This document shows, one piece after another, positions 16,770 through 27,100 of a stretch of DNA of 64,000 nucleotides. The first letter of the stretch is position 1; each line of letters starts with the position of its first letter. The stretch is taken from contig NZ_FOSK01000001.1 in NCBI RefSeq assembly GCF_900114245.1, positions 806,001 through 870,000 on the forward strand. The letters are read 5' to 3'. The DNA is from Pseudovibrio ascidiaceicola. Lineage in GTDB: Bacteria > Pseudomonadota > Alphaproteobacteria > Rhizobiales > Stappiaceae. Position numbers and translations under genes: made by a program. The notes beneath the pieces were generated by a model. It did no database searches. It was not told where the DNA came from and worked only from the letters and a program-made list of their open reading frames with translations.

Positions 16770-18407
16770 CTATAATTTTCCGTCGTAGGCTCTGCGGTCA
16801 ATGCGACAAGCAAGAACAGTGAAGGTATCGCGCTCCAGCGCTGCCTTCGCTTCTTTCTTCAGGCTCTCTGCATCATCCACCCAAACGCCATGCCCGCCAT
16901 AAGCGTCAGCCAGCGCTGGGAAGTTGGTGGCTGAGAAGTCCACGCCCAGATTAGGATTCTGGTTAGCGCGCTGCTTCAGCTCAATCAGAGACAAGCTCTC
17001 GTCAACCAGCACGCAGACAATAAACGGCACCTGCATATCGCGTAGAACCGCCAGATCACCCAGCCCCATTTCAAGACCAGCATCACCCACAAACACAACC
17101 ACCGGATCGTCTGGCTTTGCCATCTTATGGCCAATGCCCAGTGGCAAGGCGCAAGCCATCGTACAAAGCGCAGAACTCTGCAGCATGGTGCGTGGGGAGT
17201 GGCTCTCCCAGATCTGACTTACAAGAATGCGGTGAGCACCACTGTCGGCAGTCGCAACGGTGGTCTCCGGCAAGGCTTCACGAAGGCCATGGAACACAGT
17301 GGCAGGGCCCCAGCCGCTCTCTTCAGCACAAAAGTCAGCCTTCAGCTTGTCTTTGGCTGGTGCGATACGATCACGAAGCCAGTCGCTCTCCTCTGGAACA
17401 ATACCGGCCTCATCTTCTGGCGTCAGAGCCATCAAGGTCGGTTTCACATCGCCTTCCAACGTATGACTCACATGGTGCATGCCATGGCTACGCAGCACAG
17501 GTGTCAGCTCAATAACCGATGTCTCTTCACTCCACGGATTGCGCCAGTTCACACGCATCTCAATAGGGTCGTAGCCAATGAGAACAACAAGGTCCGCATC
17601 AGCCAACAAAGGCATCAGGCTTTTGTCTGCTTTTGGAGAAAGGCCAGCCCCACCCAGCGAAAGCCTATGGCCTTCAGGGATAAGCCCTTTGCCCTTGTAA
17701 CTGGTGATCAGCGGGATCTGATAGGCCTCACAGAAGGCCTCAATCTCATTGCCAGCATCTACGTTGACGGCATCAACACCAGCAATTGCGATTGGACGCT
17801 GAGCAGCCCCCAGCAAATCACGCGCCTGCTCCAGCACATCACCAAATGGCAGCTGTGCAGCACGGATACCGTAGTTTGGAGACTTCTGCGTTTCTGCGCT
17901 TTCACCTTCAGCAACGGAAATCGGCACATCAATGTGTACTGGCCCCGGTTGACCAGACATGGCAATGGAAATCGCCTTATCCATCATGGCATTCAGCGCA
18001 CCCGGAGCTGCTTTGAAGCTGGCTTTCACAATAGGGCGGAGCAACTGCTGATGGTCCATCACCTGGTGAGTGTAGGTCTCAGCTTCAGCAGTATCCACGC
18101 AGCCTGTCAGGAAGATCAGCGGAACGCGATCCTGAAAGGCATTGGCAATCACGTTGACTGCGTTGGTGACACCCGGCCCAAGCGTTGCCAGTAAAACAAC
18201 GGGGGCATCCGTGCCTTGGCGTGCAAGGCCATGCCACGCGCCCTCAGCCATAAAGCCCCCAGCGTTTTCGTGCTTCACCAGATTGAATTTCAAGCCAGCA
18301 AGGTTCAACGCATCCATAAGCGCCAGCACTTCGCCACCCGGAATTCCGAAGGCGTATTGGCTGCCAGCCTGATGCAGTTTTTGAGCAATAAGATCAGCGC
18401 CGCGCAT
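16770..18407 (-). CDS. ThDP-dependent enzyme (acetolactate synthase-like)
   Basis: A 545-residue protein with the three-domain fold of acetolactate synthase, oxalyl-CoA decarboxylase and related ThDP enzymes. The catalytic Glu47 is in the motif HENAGG near the start; a central domain follows. The C-terminal cofactor domain has GDAGLEMGLGDL in place of the usual GDG, and VDESLSL where the Mg-binding Asn-Asn or Asn-Asp normally stands. The gene begins 2 bp after the stop of a CaiB-type CoA transferase. Such a pairing recalls formyl-CoA transferase with oxalyl-CoA decarboxylase, but the sequence is not a clear oxalyl-CoA decarboxylase. The reaction is therefore left open. Confidence 0.82.
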   Translation of the reverse strand: MRGADLIAQKLHQAGSQYAFGIPGGEVLALMDALNLAGLKFNLVKHENAGGFMAEGAWHGLARQGTDAPVVLLATLGPGVTNAVNVIANAFQDRVPLIFLTGCVDTAEAETYTHQVMDHQQLLRPIVKASFKAAPGALNAMMDKAISIAMSGQPGPVHIDVPISVAEGESAETQKSPNYGIRAAQLPFGDVLEQARDLLGAAQRPIAIAGVDAVNVDAGNEIEAFCEAYQIPLITSYKGKGLIPEGHRLSLGGAGLSPKADKSLMPLLADADLVVLIGYDPIEMRVNWRNPWSEETSVIELTPVLRSHGMHHVSHTLEGDVKPTLMALTPEDEAGIVPEESDWLRDRIAPAKDKLKADFCAEESGWGPATVFHGLREALPETTVATADSGAHRILVSQIWESHSPRTMLQSSALCTMACALPLGIGHKMAKPDDPVVVFVGDAGLEMGLGDLAVLRDMQVPFIVCVLVDESLSLIELKQRANQNPNLGVDFSATNFPALADAYGGHGVWVDDAESLKKEAKAALERDTFTVLACRIDRRAYDGKL

Positions 18408-18409
18408 AA

Positions 18410-19693
18410 TTATGAATCTCCCAGTGACACGACACCGCGAGCAGCGAGATCGTCAATTTCTTCTTTGGTTTTTTGCAGATATTTGGTCAGTACTTCAATG
18501 CTGTCCTCGCCAAGGGTCGGCGGAGCTTTCCTGTATGTAACTGGCGTCTTGCTGTAGTTGATCGGGTTGCCAATTAGGCTTACCTGACCATCATCAGACT
18601 GCTTGTGTGGCAGAGAAATCTTCATACCGCGATGCAGGATCTGCGGGTCACTGAACACGCCAGCCAGATCATTCACCGGACCACAGGGAACACCAACAGC
18701 CTCAAGCTCATCCGTCCAATGTTGAGCGCCCTGCTTAATCGTGAACTGGCGCAATAATGGTACCAGCTCAGCACGATTGCGCACGCGGTCAGCGTTGGTT
18801 GCAAAGCGAGCATCAGTGCTCAAGTCAGAACAACCCAAAATCTCGCAGAAACGCTGGTACTGCGCATCGTTGCCAACAGCCACCATGAAATCCTTGTCAG
18901 CGGCCGGGAAGGTCTCATAAGGCACGATGGTTGGGTGCGCGTTGCCAAGTCGTTTCGGGACATTGCCGTCGGTCAGATAAGAAAGGCCCTGATTGATCAG
19001 CCAAGCCACCTGACAGTCCAGTAAGGAGATGTCGATGTGCTGACCTTCACCGTTTTTATCGCGGTGGTGTAACGCGGCCAGAATGGCGTTGCAGGCATAC
19101 ATCCCGCACATCACATCAGCAATGCCGACACCAATCTTGGTCGGGCTGCCGCCTTCTTCCTCAGGAAGACCCGTGATGCTCATAATTCCGCCCATGGCCT
19201 GAATCAACGCATCATAACCTGCACGATGTGAGTAAGGGCCAGTTTGGCCAAAGCCGGTGATGGAGCAGTAGATTAAGCGGTCATTTTTCGCACGCAGATC
19301 ATCATATCCGAGGCCCTTACGAGCGAGATCACCAACCTTGAAGTTCTCGATAACCACATCAGCTGTTGCGGCCAGATCCTTCAGCATCTCGACACCCTCT
19401 TCAGAGCGCATGTCGATGCCAAGAGAATGCTTGTTGCGGTTGGAACTTAGATAATACGCGCTTTCGCCAGTATCCTCGCCGCCTTTGCCCTTCAGGAAGG
19501 GAGGCCCCCATTTGCGGGTATCATCACCGCGTTTAGGGTGCTCAATCTTGATGATCTCGGCGCCCATATCACCCAGCAACTGGGTGCAGGTTGGGCCTGC
19601 AAGAATGCGCGAAAGGTCAAGCACCACAAGGCCATCCAAAGGCCCTTTGGTGGTAGAGGACTGGTGCTGTTCACCGTCTACTAGAGAATTCAA
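18410..19693 (-). CDS. CaiB/BaiF-type (family III) CoA transferase
   Basis: Moves CoA between carboxylic acids via an aspartyl-CoA thioester. The 427 residues start with the family motif LDLSRILAGPTCTQLLGDMGAEIIKIE (cut here into its elements: LDLSR at 25-29, AGP, GDMGAEIIK), and the likely catalytic Asp193 sits in IADVMCG. NRNKHSLGID and GFGQTGPY are further hallmarks. No upstream ATG is in frame, so the TTG at 19693 is used. It is first in a two-gene leftward operon with the ThDP enzyme. The acid substrate is unknown; oxalate is one possibility because of the pairing. Confidence 0.9.
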   Translation of the reverse strand: MNSLVDGEQHQSSTTKGPLDGLVVLDLSRILAGPTCTQLLGDMGAEIIKIEHPKRGDDTRKWGPPFLKGKGGEDTGESAYYLSSNRNKHSLGIDMRSEEGVEMLKDLAATADVVIENFKVGDLARKGLGYDDLRAKNDRLIYCSITGFGQTGPYSHRAGYDALIQAMGGIMSITGLPEEEGGSPTKIGVGIADVMCGMYACNAILAALHHRDKNGEGQHIDISLLDCQVAWLINQGLSYLTDGNVPKRLGNAHPTIVPYETFPAADKDFMVAVGNDAQYQRFCEILGCSDLSTDARFATNADRVRNRAELVPLLRQFTIKQGAQHWTDELEAVGVPCGPVNDLAGVFSDPQILHRGMKISLPHKQSDDGQVSLIGNPINYSKTPVTYRKAPPTLGEDSIEVLTKYLQKTKEEIDDLAARGVVSLGDS

Positions 19694-19890
19694 ACCGTCT
19701 AATCCATTGGTTTTGAGGCAAGATTGACCGCAAATGGAGGGTGACTGACCCTGTCATGTACAGCAATCCAGCAGATTTTGGAGAGACGTTAGAGCACTCA
19801 GAAAAGGCCCACCACAACAATCTGAAAAATCACACAGTATCGTGATGGCCCGTGAAATTTGAAGTTTTTACCGTGATAGACCTGTGGGTT

Positions 19891-20727
19891 TTACCAGTGC
19901 TTTGTGTTGGCAAGATCAAGCCATGCACGCCGGATCCAGTTGGCCTTCATGGAGTGGCCTCCATCATGCAAGCACAGCTCCAGCTTCTCGCCTTTAGCAG
20001 ACCAAACATCACACTGTAATTCACCAGCGCTAATGGATGTTGGCTTGATGTCATAAAGGCCAGCCTGCCGCTTCCAGACATCCAAACTGTCAAACACATC
20101 GGACTGACGCCAGTTTGTGCCAATAGCACGGCCTACCATCGGAACGGTTTTATCTTCCACGCCGTGGGTGTGATAAAGGTTGGTTAGCGGAGAAGGGCAT
20201 GTTGCTGGGATCGGGTCCCAGAAGGCACCGGCAATCGGTGCAAAGCCAGCATAGTTCTCGCCTTTATAACAGGCCAGATTCCAAACCATGGAACCGCCCA
20301 TGGAAAAACCGGAGAGCAAGATCTTCTCACGGTCAATCGGGAAACGATCAGAAACGTCTGACAGCATCTCATCAAAGAACTTGAACTCGTCACGATCCTG
20401 ACTTGGAGAACCCGGATAGGACCAGGAACCGCCAATGCCCTGCGGCACAATCAAAGCCACACCAAGCTCATTTGCAAGGCCGCGAAGAGCTTTATTCTGG
20501 ATGGCGCGATCAGCTTTGCCCTTCCACCCGTGCAGGTAGATTATGGCGCCAATCTGTTCATCATCAGCAGGAGAATCTGGAAGTGCAATATAGTATTCAC
20601 CGCTCTCAACTTCACAGGGAGCTGTCACACCGCAGGTCGCTTCCTCTGCCATTGTTGCATTGGGAACCAACCCGGAAATAACCACGGTAGCAAACGTAAT
20701 CGCACTTGTAAGAAGGCTCATGCCCAT
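19891..20727 (-). CDS. Secreted alpha/beta-hydrolase, LpqC/PHB depolymerase-like esterase
   Basis: An exported 278-residue hydrolase. The N-terminal signal peptide ends near residue 27 (ATMA before EEA). The catalytic triad is visible: Ser142 in GFSMGG, Asp192 in VEDKTVP and His258 in DGGHS. IIYLHGW supplies the oxyanion region. Several Cys residues suggest disulfides, fitting a periplasmic or extracellular location. The family contains polyhydroxybutyrate depolymerase-like and feruloyl-esterase-like enzymes. The natural ester cannot be assigned. The gene is monocistronic. Confidence 0.87.
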   Translation of the reverse strand: MGMSLLTSAITFATVVISGLVPNATMAEEATCGVTAPCEVESGEYYIALPDSPADDEQIGAIIYLHGWKGKADRAIQNKALRGLANELGVALIVPQGIGGSWSYPGSPSQDRDEFKFFDEMLSDVSDRFPIDREKILLSGFSMGGSMVWNLACYKGENYAGFAPIAGAFWDPIPATCPSPLTNLYHTHGVEDKTVPMVGRAIGTNWRQSDVFDSLDVWKRQAGLYDIKPTSISAGELQCDVWSAKGEKLELCLHDGGHSMKANWIRRAWLDLANTKHW

Positions 20728-20881
20728 TCCACTTCTTGCCGCTCTCTCGGATTAAACCTATTGAAATTCATGGATAAATCCAGGAATTGCCGAGACTAAT
20801 TTTGTTTATGCTAACATACGCCTCAAGGGCGGTCTTACTCTCAAAATTGATGCCGTCATTTACGGGTTACCGCAAGAGGAC

Positions 20882-21667
20882 CTACTGCCATTCCCCTTCC
20901 GTGGGAATGTGCAAAGTATTGCCGCAATGCTTGCAGTGAACGGCGTCATTATCGTGACGATTAAGGCCACAATCAGGACAGGCATATTTTACTTTAGACG
21001 GACGGAAAATGGTCTGGATCAGCCGCAAAAACAGCGCCACGCCAAACACCATGATGATGATCGTGATCGCCCGCCCCATCGTATCCGTCATGGTGATATC
21101 GCCATAACCCGTGGTCGTCAGCGTGGTAACGGTAAAGTACAGCGCATCCATGTAGGAGTTGATGTCTGGATTGAGTTGCGCCTCAATCACATAAACAACC
21201 GCGCTCACCATAAACACGAAGACCAGCAGGTTCATCGCCGAGTTGATGATCTCTTCACGCTCCTTGAACCACGAAAACGTCTCTCGCAAATCCTTCACCA
21301 CATGGTAGGAGCGTAACAACCGCAACATACGGATCACGCGCAAGAAGCCGAGGTTTTCGATAAGAGCTTCAGCAAACAAAGACAGGATTACAATAAGGTC
21401 TGCAATGGCCGTGCTGTCAAACGCAGCTTTGAAGGGCCGCAGTGCAATGGTGAGGCGGAATCCGTAGTCAATCAGCAGAATAAAACCAATCGCCCAGTCC
21501 AGACGCGGGTAGCCCTCCAGCTGAGGAAGCGTCGCAGAAAGCACGAAATAGAGGATCGTGACCACATCAAACATCAGCAATCCGATACGCCAAGAGCGTG
21601 CGGCTGTGGTCTGCCCGAAATACAGGCGTCGCAAAGCGCCCCTGAAATCGGTTACTGCTTCCTGCAT
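20882..21667 (-). CDS. Voltage-gated-type potassium channel with C-terminal zinc ribbon
   Basis: A 261-residue ion channel subunit with about six helices. An S4-like segment places Arg at 110, 113, 116 and 119 (LRVIRMLRLLR). The pore has the selectivity filter TTTGYGD (184-190), diagnostic for K+ channels. After the last helix comes a short cytosolic zinc ribbon with Cys230, Cys233, Cys245 and Cys248 (CPDC...CKHC). Four subunits should form one channel. The zinc ribbon is an uncommon addition and may serve in assembly or redox/metal gating, which is inference. The gene stands alone. Confidence 0.9.
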   Translation of the reverse strand: MQEAVTDFRGALRRLYFGQTTAARSWRIGLLMFDVVTILYFVLSATLPQLEGYPRLDWAIGFILLIDYGFRLTIALRPFKAAFDSTAIADLIVILSLFAEALIENLGFLRVIRMLRLLRSYHVVKDLRETFSWFKEREEIINSAMNLLVFVFMVSAVVYVIEAQLNPDINSYMDALYFTVTTLTTTGYGDITMTDTMGRAITIIIMVFGVALFLRLIQTIFRPSKVKYACPDCGLNRHDNDAVHCKHCGNTLHIPTEGEWQ

Positions 21668-21875
21668 AAAACTAGATCCCTCAATCCCGACAATGCACCC
21701 GATAAAAATCTACTAGCAAATGTGGACATTTCTGCAAAGTCACTCAAGCTCATCACGCATAAACTTTCGTGTGAGCGGCGCTATCTCGCCCGCACCAGAA
21801 AACCTTACGCTTTCCCTCAGTGAGTTTATCGAAAAATTCTGCAACTGATTAAAGGGTTTCTGCTCTACTTCTGGC

Positions 21876-22796
21876 ATGAAGAAAGCCAAGGCCATTCCGG
21901 TGCCACCACCTCCCGGGTATTTGGAGGAATGGCGGGCAACCAACAACACCTGTCTGGTAACAGGCGCAACGGATGGCATCGGTAGAGCGCTTGCGATCCG
22001 TCTGTCAGATGCCGGGCAAACCATTGTAGTTGTGGGCCGTTCTAAGGAGAAAGTGAGTGCCGTTCTCAAGGATGTCGGCGACGCCGGTCCCAATCGCTCC
22101 CACCGTGGCTTTGTGGCAGACCTCTCCCTCATCTCAGAAGTGGATCGTCTTGCCGATGAAATCTCCCAAAAGCTGCCGGACCTGACCCGTATCGTCCTCT
22201 GCGCTGCCGAAACGCCGGGGTTTCGCGGCGTCACAGGAGAGGGGATTGAGGCTGGGTTTGCGGTCAACTATCTCAGTCGGTTTCTGCTGCTGAATAAGAT
22301 CACACCGTTGCTCAAAGACCAAACAGCCCCAAGGGTCGTCTCGTTTGCAAGCCCGGTGACAAAGTTCGAACTACCCGACCTGAACATCCTCAACGATCCT
22401 GACTGTCAGCTCGACAGTTGGAATCGGGGAAGAGCGCACGCCAACTGCAATCTGCTCTTTCTGATGGAACTGGCTGATCAGCTCAAGGACGCAGGTATCT
22501 GCATCAATGCATTTGGACCCGGTCTTGTGCTGACCAAGCAAATGCAGGGCTACAGCGCCATGCGGCGGTTCTGGCTTGGCATGAAAAGCTCGCTGGTTGG
22601 CAAGTCTGCCCCCTATGCTGCCTTACCCGCTATGCACATGCTGCTCTCGCAGGATTTTGCGGGCAAGACTGGAGGGTTCTACGAATGCGGAACAAAAATC
22701 CCGCCAAACCAGCAAGTTCTGAGCAAAGAAACCCGCCAGAAATTCTGGACAGAAACCACTCAGCTTGTGCACCTGGCTCAGGCAAACAAGGGGTAA
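21876..22796 (+). CDS. Short-chain dehydrogenase/reductase-like protein with degenerate active site
   Basis: A 306-residue Rossmann protein. TGATDGIG (29-36) binds the nucleotide, VVVGRS supports NADP(H), and NYLSRFLLL and SFASP (156-160) match retinol-dehydrogenase-like SDRs. Aligning the usual YxxSKxANxLLF motif with residues 185-195 puts Gly185 at the catalytic Tyr and Ala189 at the catalytic Lys; the segment reads GRAHANCNLLF. The protein may therefore bind a nucleotide but lack classic SDR catalysis. Start is ATG 21876. It stands 220 bp ahead of the RND pump genes on the same strand, with two small hairpins between. Confidence 0.82.
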   Translation: MKKAKAIPVPPPPGYLEEWRATNNTCLVTGATDGIGRALAIRLSDAGQTIVVVGRSKEKVSAVLKDVGDAGPNRSHRGFVADLSLISEVDRLADEISQKLPDLTRIVLCAAETPGFRGVTGEGIEAGFAVNYLSRFLLLNKITPLLKDQTAPRVVSFASPVTKFELPDLNILNDPDCQLDSWNRGRAHANCNLLFLMELADQLKDAGICINAFGPGLVLTKQMQGYSAMRRFWLGMKSSLVGKSAPYAALPAMHMLLSQDFAGKTGGFYECGTKIPPNQQVLSKETRQKFWTETTQLVHLAQANKG

Positions 22797-22818
22797 AATT
22801 TTCCAGAAACCGTTTTTT

Positions 22819-22851
22819 GTGACACCAGTCACGGGCTTTCCCTCGGGAAAG
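22819..22851 (+). terminator. Two small tandem hairpins after the SDR gene
   Basis: GTGAC-acca-GTCAC (22819-22832) is followed at once by CTTTCCC-tc-GGGAAAG (22836-22851). No T-run follows. It may separate transcription of the SDR gene from the efflux genes. Confidence 0.35.
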
Positions 22852-23016
22852 TGAGAGGACATTTTCAAATCTCAATCTGACTCAGTTCCCACGTTGCCGA
22901 GAGGACCTCGGCAGCGACGAGTCAAGCTGTGCCTGCAGCCATCAAGGATTGAGTTACTTCCCTAAGGTAATGTTGGGCAAGTGCTGCCAGCAATTCTCAA
23001 TGTGTAAGAGTAAAAA

Positions 23017-24171
23017 ATGAAAAACAAAATAGAGTTCCCTGCCGGCCGGAATGGAAGTCTGCTTTCATCAACGCGCAAAGCCGCCCTCACATTTCTGACG
23101 GCGTCTCTTGGCACATTTCTTATTTCCTCCGCAGCCATCGCTCAGGAAGCTCCTCCACCTCCAGGTGTTATTGTTGAACCTGCGCGAGAAGAAGTCATTG
23201 AAGAAGAACGTGTTTTCTCTGGCCGTACCGAAGCAATCAGTCAAGTCGCACTCATTGCCCGCGTCGGTGGGTTTCTGGAGCCGTTGGAGTTCAAAGAAGG
23301 CCAGACCGTTCAACAAGGTGACCTGCTCTTTGTGATCCAGCAGGAGCCCTATGAGTTCTCAGTAGAACAATCACAAGCCAATCTGGAAAGTGCTCAGGCA
23401 AAGGTAGATCTGGCAAAGGTAGATTTTGACCGTAAGGAACAACTCGTCAACCGGGATACAATTTCCGTATCAGAGCTCGACACAGCTCGCGCGAACCTGA
23501 AAGAGGCAAACGCCGCGCTGGCTTTGCGTCAGGCGGACCTGAAGCTCTCCGAACTGGATCTGAGCTACACTGAAATCCGAGCGCCGCTGGATGGGCAGAT
23601 CGGAACCGCCGCCTTTAAAGAAGGCGCCTACGTCAACGCCAACAGCGGAACTCTGGCGACCATCACGTCTTTGGACCCCATTCGTGTGGCCTTCCCGGTC
23701 CCGCAAGCACTGATCTTGCAATCTCAGCGGGCCGACAACTTGGTCACTGACAACATCCTCATCCGTATTCGTCTATCAGACGGCAAGTTCTATCAGCACA
23801 ACGGAAAGCTGGACTTCCTTGAAGCGGAAGCCAACCCGGGCACAGACACCGTCACGGCTTATGCAATCTTCGACAATCCCGACCACCTGCTTTTTGATCA
23901 CCAGCTGGTTGACGTTGTTGCCAACGCCAAAGATGCCACGCCTGTGCTGGTTGTTTCTCAATCTGCACTGCTGTTGGACCAGGAAGGCCCGTATGTGCTG
24001 AAGGTGAATGACAAAGATGTGGTTGAGCAACAGCGCATTAGCGTTGTCGACCAGATCAACGGCCTTGTAATTGTTGGAAGTGGCCTCGAAAAAGGTGATC
24101 TGGTGATCACATCCGGTATCCAGAAAGTCCGCCCGGGAATTAAAGTCAACGCTCAGCTGGCAGGTCAATAA
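23017..24171 (+). CDS. RND efflux periplasmic adaptor subunit (AcrA/MexA-like)
   Basis: Membrane fusion protein linking an inner-membrane RND pump to an outer-membrane channel. The 384 residues start with a signal peptide cleaved near residue 42 (SSAAIA before QEAP). No lipobox Cys is seen, so it is soluble or loosely held. The lipoyl-like half is EPLEFKEGQTVQQGDLLFVI, and the alpha-hairpin runs about 113-175. The second lipoyl half LSYTEIRAPLDGQIG follows, then the beta-barrel domain. The permease starts three bases after its stop, so the two form an operon. No local regulator or TolC-like gene is present. Confidence 0.93.
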   Translation: MKNKIEFPAGRNGSLLSSTRKAALTFLTASLGTFLISSAAIAQEAPPPPGVIVEPAREEVIEEERVFSGRTEAISQVALIARVGGFLEPLEFKEGQTVQQGDLLFVIQQEPYEFSVEQSQANLESAQAKVDLAKVDFDRKEQLVNRDTISVSELDTARANLKEANAALALRQADLKLSELDLSYTEIRAPLDGQIGTAAFKEGAYVNANSGTLATITSLDPIRVAFPVPQALILQSQRADNLVTDNILIRIRLSDGKFYQHNGKLDFLEAEANPGTDTVTAYAIFDNPDHLLFDHQLVDVVANAKDATPVLVVSQSALLLDQEGPYVLKVNDKDVVEQQRISVVDQINGLVIVGSGLEKGDLVITSGIQKVRPGIKVNAQLAGQ

Positions 24172-24174
24172 ACC

Positions 24175-27100
24175 ATGATCTATGACATGTTTATTCGCCG
24201 GCCTCGGCTGGCGATGGTGATTTCGATTCTCATAGTCGTGGTCGGCGCGATCTCGATTTACTCAATTCCGGTTTCACAATACCCGACCATTGCACCACCA
24301 ACTGTGCAGGTGAATGCCACCTATATCGGTGCGGATGCATTGACGGTGGAAGAGAGTGTTGGCCAACTTGTTGAAGGGGCAGTCAACGGCGTAGACGGCA
24401 TGCGCTATATGAAGTCGTCGTCTTCCAGTGATGGTACGTATTCGCTAACGGTTTACTTCGATCTGACAACGAACCCGGATATCAATGCGGTGAACGTTCA
24501 GAACCGAATAAGCACGATCGAAAGTAAGCTACCGCAAGAGGTTCGGGATCAGGGGGTAAACGTCACTAAAAAGGCCGGTGATCTCCTTCAGGCGATCTCC
24601 TTCTACTCGCCGGACCAGACACATGATGGCCTCTTCATTTCCAACTACGTCACCATCAATATTGTCGATGAGCTGAAGCGTATTCCGGGAGTGGGGGATG
24701 CCAGCGTATTCGGCGCGCAGGATTACTCCATGCGCATCTGGCTCGATCCGGTCAAACTCAGAGCCTTGAACCTGACAGCAGAGGACTTAATCGCAGCTGT
24801 CCAGTCGCAAAACAAGCAGGCCGCAGTGGGCCGTGTCGGTGCTGCGCCTTTGGCTGCCGATCAGCAACTTCAGCTGACAGTAACAGCAAAAGGCCGTTTG
24901 AATACGGTCGAAGAGTTCCAGAACATTGTTCTGCGAGCAAATCCTGATGGTTCCGTGGTTCACTTGAAAAACGTAGCCCGTGTAGAGCTTAGCAGCGCCT
25001 CCTTTGATGTGCTGGCAGAATACAACCAACAGCCAACGGCGATGGTGGGGATTTACCTGTCACCGGGCGCGAATGCAGTGGCCGTGTCAGAAGCCGTCAA
25101 TGAGCGTATCGCGTATCTGGCAGAGCGTTTCCCGGATGATCTCACATACACGTCCATCTTCGACACCTCACTCTTCGTGAATGAGATGATTTCGAAGGTC
25201 ATCCACACACTGCTGGAAGCCTTCGTGCTCGTGACCATCGTGGTCTACGTTTTCCTCGGTAAATTCCGCGCGACCCTCATTCCACTGATTGCCGTCCCCG
25301 TGTCCATCATCGGTGCGGTCGCTGTGGCCTTTATGATGGGTTACACAGCCAACACAATCTCGCTGCTGGCCTTGGTGCTCGCCATCGGGATCGTAGTGGA
25401 TGATGCTATCATCGTGGTAGAGAACGTCGAACGCATTATGCACGAACACCCTGATCTCACCCCGGCTCAGGCAACATCAAAAGCGGTGAGTGAAATTGCA
25501 GCACCCGTGCTCGCAACCACGCTTGTACTGCTCTCCGTGTTTGTGCCAGTGGCTTTCCTGCCGGGATCATCCGGTGTGCTTTTCAGAGAGTTCGCCGTCT
25601 CCATCTCCGCTGCGATGGTGATCTCCACAATCAACGCGCTGTCGCTGTCTCCTGCCCTTTGTGCCATCTTGATGAAGTCGGAAAATCTGACAGGCGTCAT
25701 GGCCAAGGTATCCAAGAAGATCGATGATGTCGGACATGGGTATGCTGGCCTCATCAAGCGCATTGCAAAGATGTCGTTGTTTTCACTGCCCGTCGTCGTA
25801 GGCTTCGCGCTGTTTGGTTTCCTGATTGTCTCCAACACGCCAGATGGCTTCGTCCCGGATGAGGACAAAGGCTACGCCATGGTGCTGGTCAACTTGCCAC
25901 CGGGTGCATCTCGCAACCGTACTGAAGCGGTTATGCGCAAAGCTGACGACATCATCCGCAAAGACCCGGCAGTCAACTCCACCACAATGATCATCGGGCT
26001 CGACCTGCTGGCAGGTGGTGGCTCATCACCAAACGCAGGCGTTTTCTTCGTCAAACTCAAGGATTATGAGGAACGTCCATCACGCGAACTGTCTTCTTTC
26101 GCCTTCGTTTACAGAACTTACGGCGCCTTGTCGGGTATTCCAGAGGCAACCTTCTTCCCGGTCAACCCGGCTGCGATTGATGGTCTTGGTACTGTCGGTG
26201 GCTTTGAGTTCATCATGGAGGCTCTGGAAGGTCAGGACCCAACAGTACTTGCGCAAATCTCCCGCTCCCTGATTGTAGCGGCGAATGAAGCTCCGGATAT
26301 CTCGTCCTTCTTCACCACCTTCAACGCAAACACACCGCAGTTGAATGTGCAGCTGGACCGTGAGCGAGCTCAGGTGCTTGGTCTCAATATCGCAAGTGTT
26401 TACAACGCATTGCAGGCCACGCTGGGCGGTTACTACATCAACGACTTCAACCTCTACGGTCGCACATGGACCGTTCGCCTTCAGGCTGAGCAGAAGTATC
26501 GCTCAGGTATTGAAGACATTGGTTCCATCTTTGTTCGTTCAGATACAGGGGAGATGGTTGAACTGTCCTCCGTTGTGCACACTGAGCTGTCGCGTGGAGC
26601 AAATACCATCACACGCTACAACAACTACCGCGCTGTCGCCTTCAACGGTAATGCAGCCCCCGGCGTAGGCCTGGGTGAAGCTTTGGCAGCGATGGATGGT
26701 GTTGCTGCAGAAGCTCTACCAAAAGGCTATGCGTATGAGTGGACAGGTCTGGCATTGGAGCAAAAGGAAGCTGCGGGTCAAACTGCGCTGATATTGGGGT
26801 TGGCGTTCTTGTTTGCCTACCTGTTCCTTGTTGCGCTCTATGAAAGCTGGAACACGCCAATCCCCGTTCTGCTTTCGGTCGCTCCGGCCTTGGCAGGGGC
26901 TTTGTTGAGCCTGTGGGTCTTTGGCCTCGCATTCGATCTGTATGCACAGATCGGGATGGTCATTCTGATCGCGCTCGCGGGTAAGAACGCGATCCTGATG
27001 AACGAGTTCTCGCTAGAAAAACGCATTGATGGCATGGGGATTTACGAATCCGCAATTGAAGGCGCTCGCTTGCGCTTCCGTCCAGTGATGATGACATCAC

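Noticed and set aside
17127-18194. A 355-codon open frame on the plus strand
   Set aside because: Antisense to the ThDP enzyme gene; the sense gene has clear catalytic motifs.
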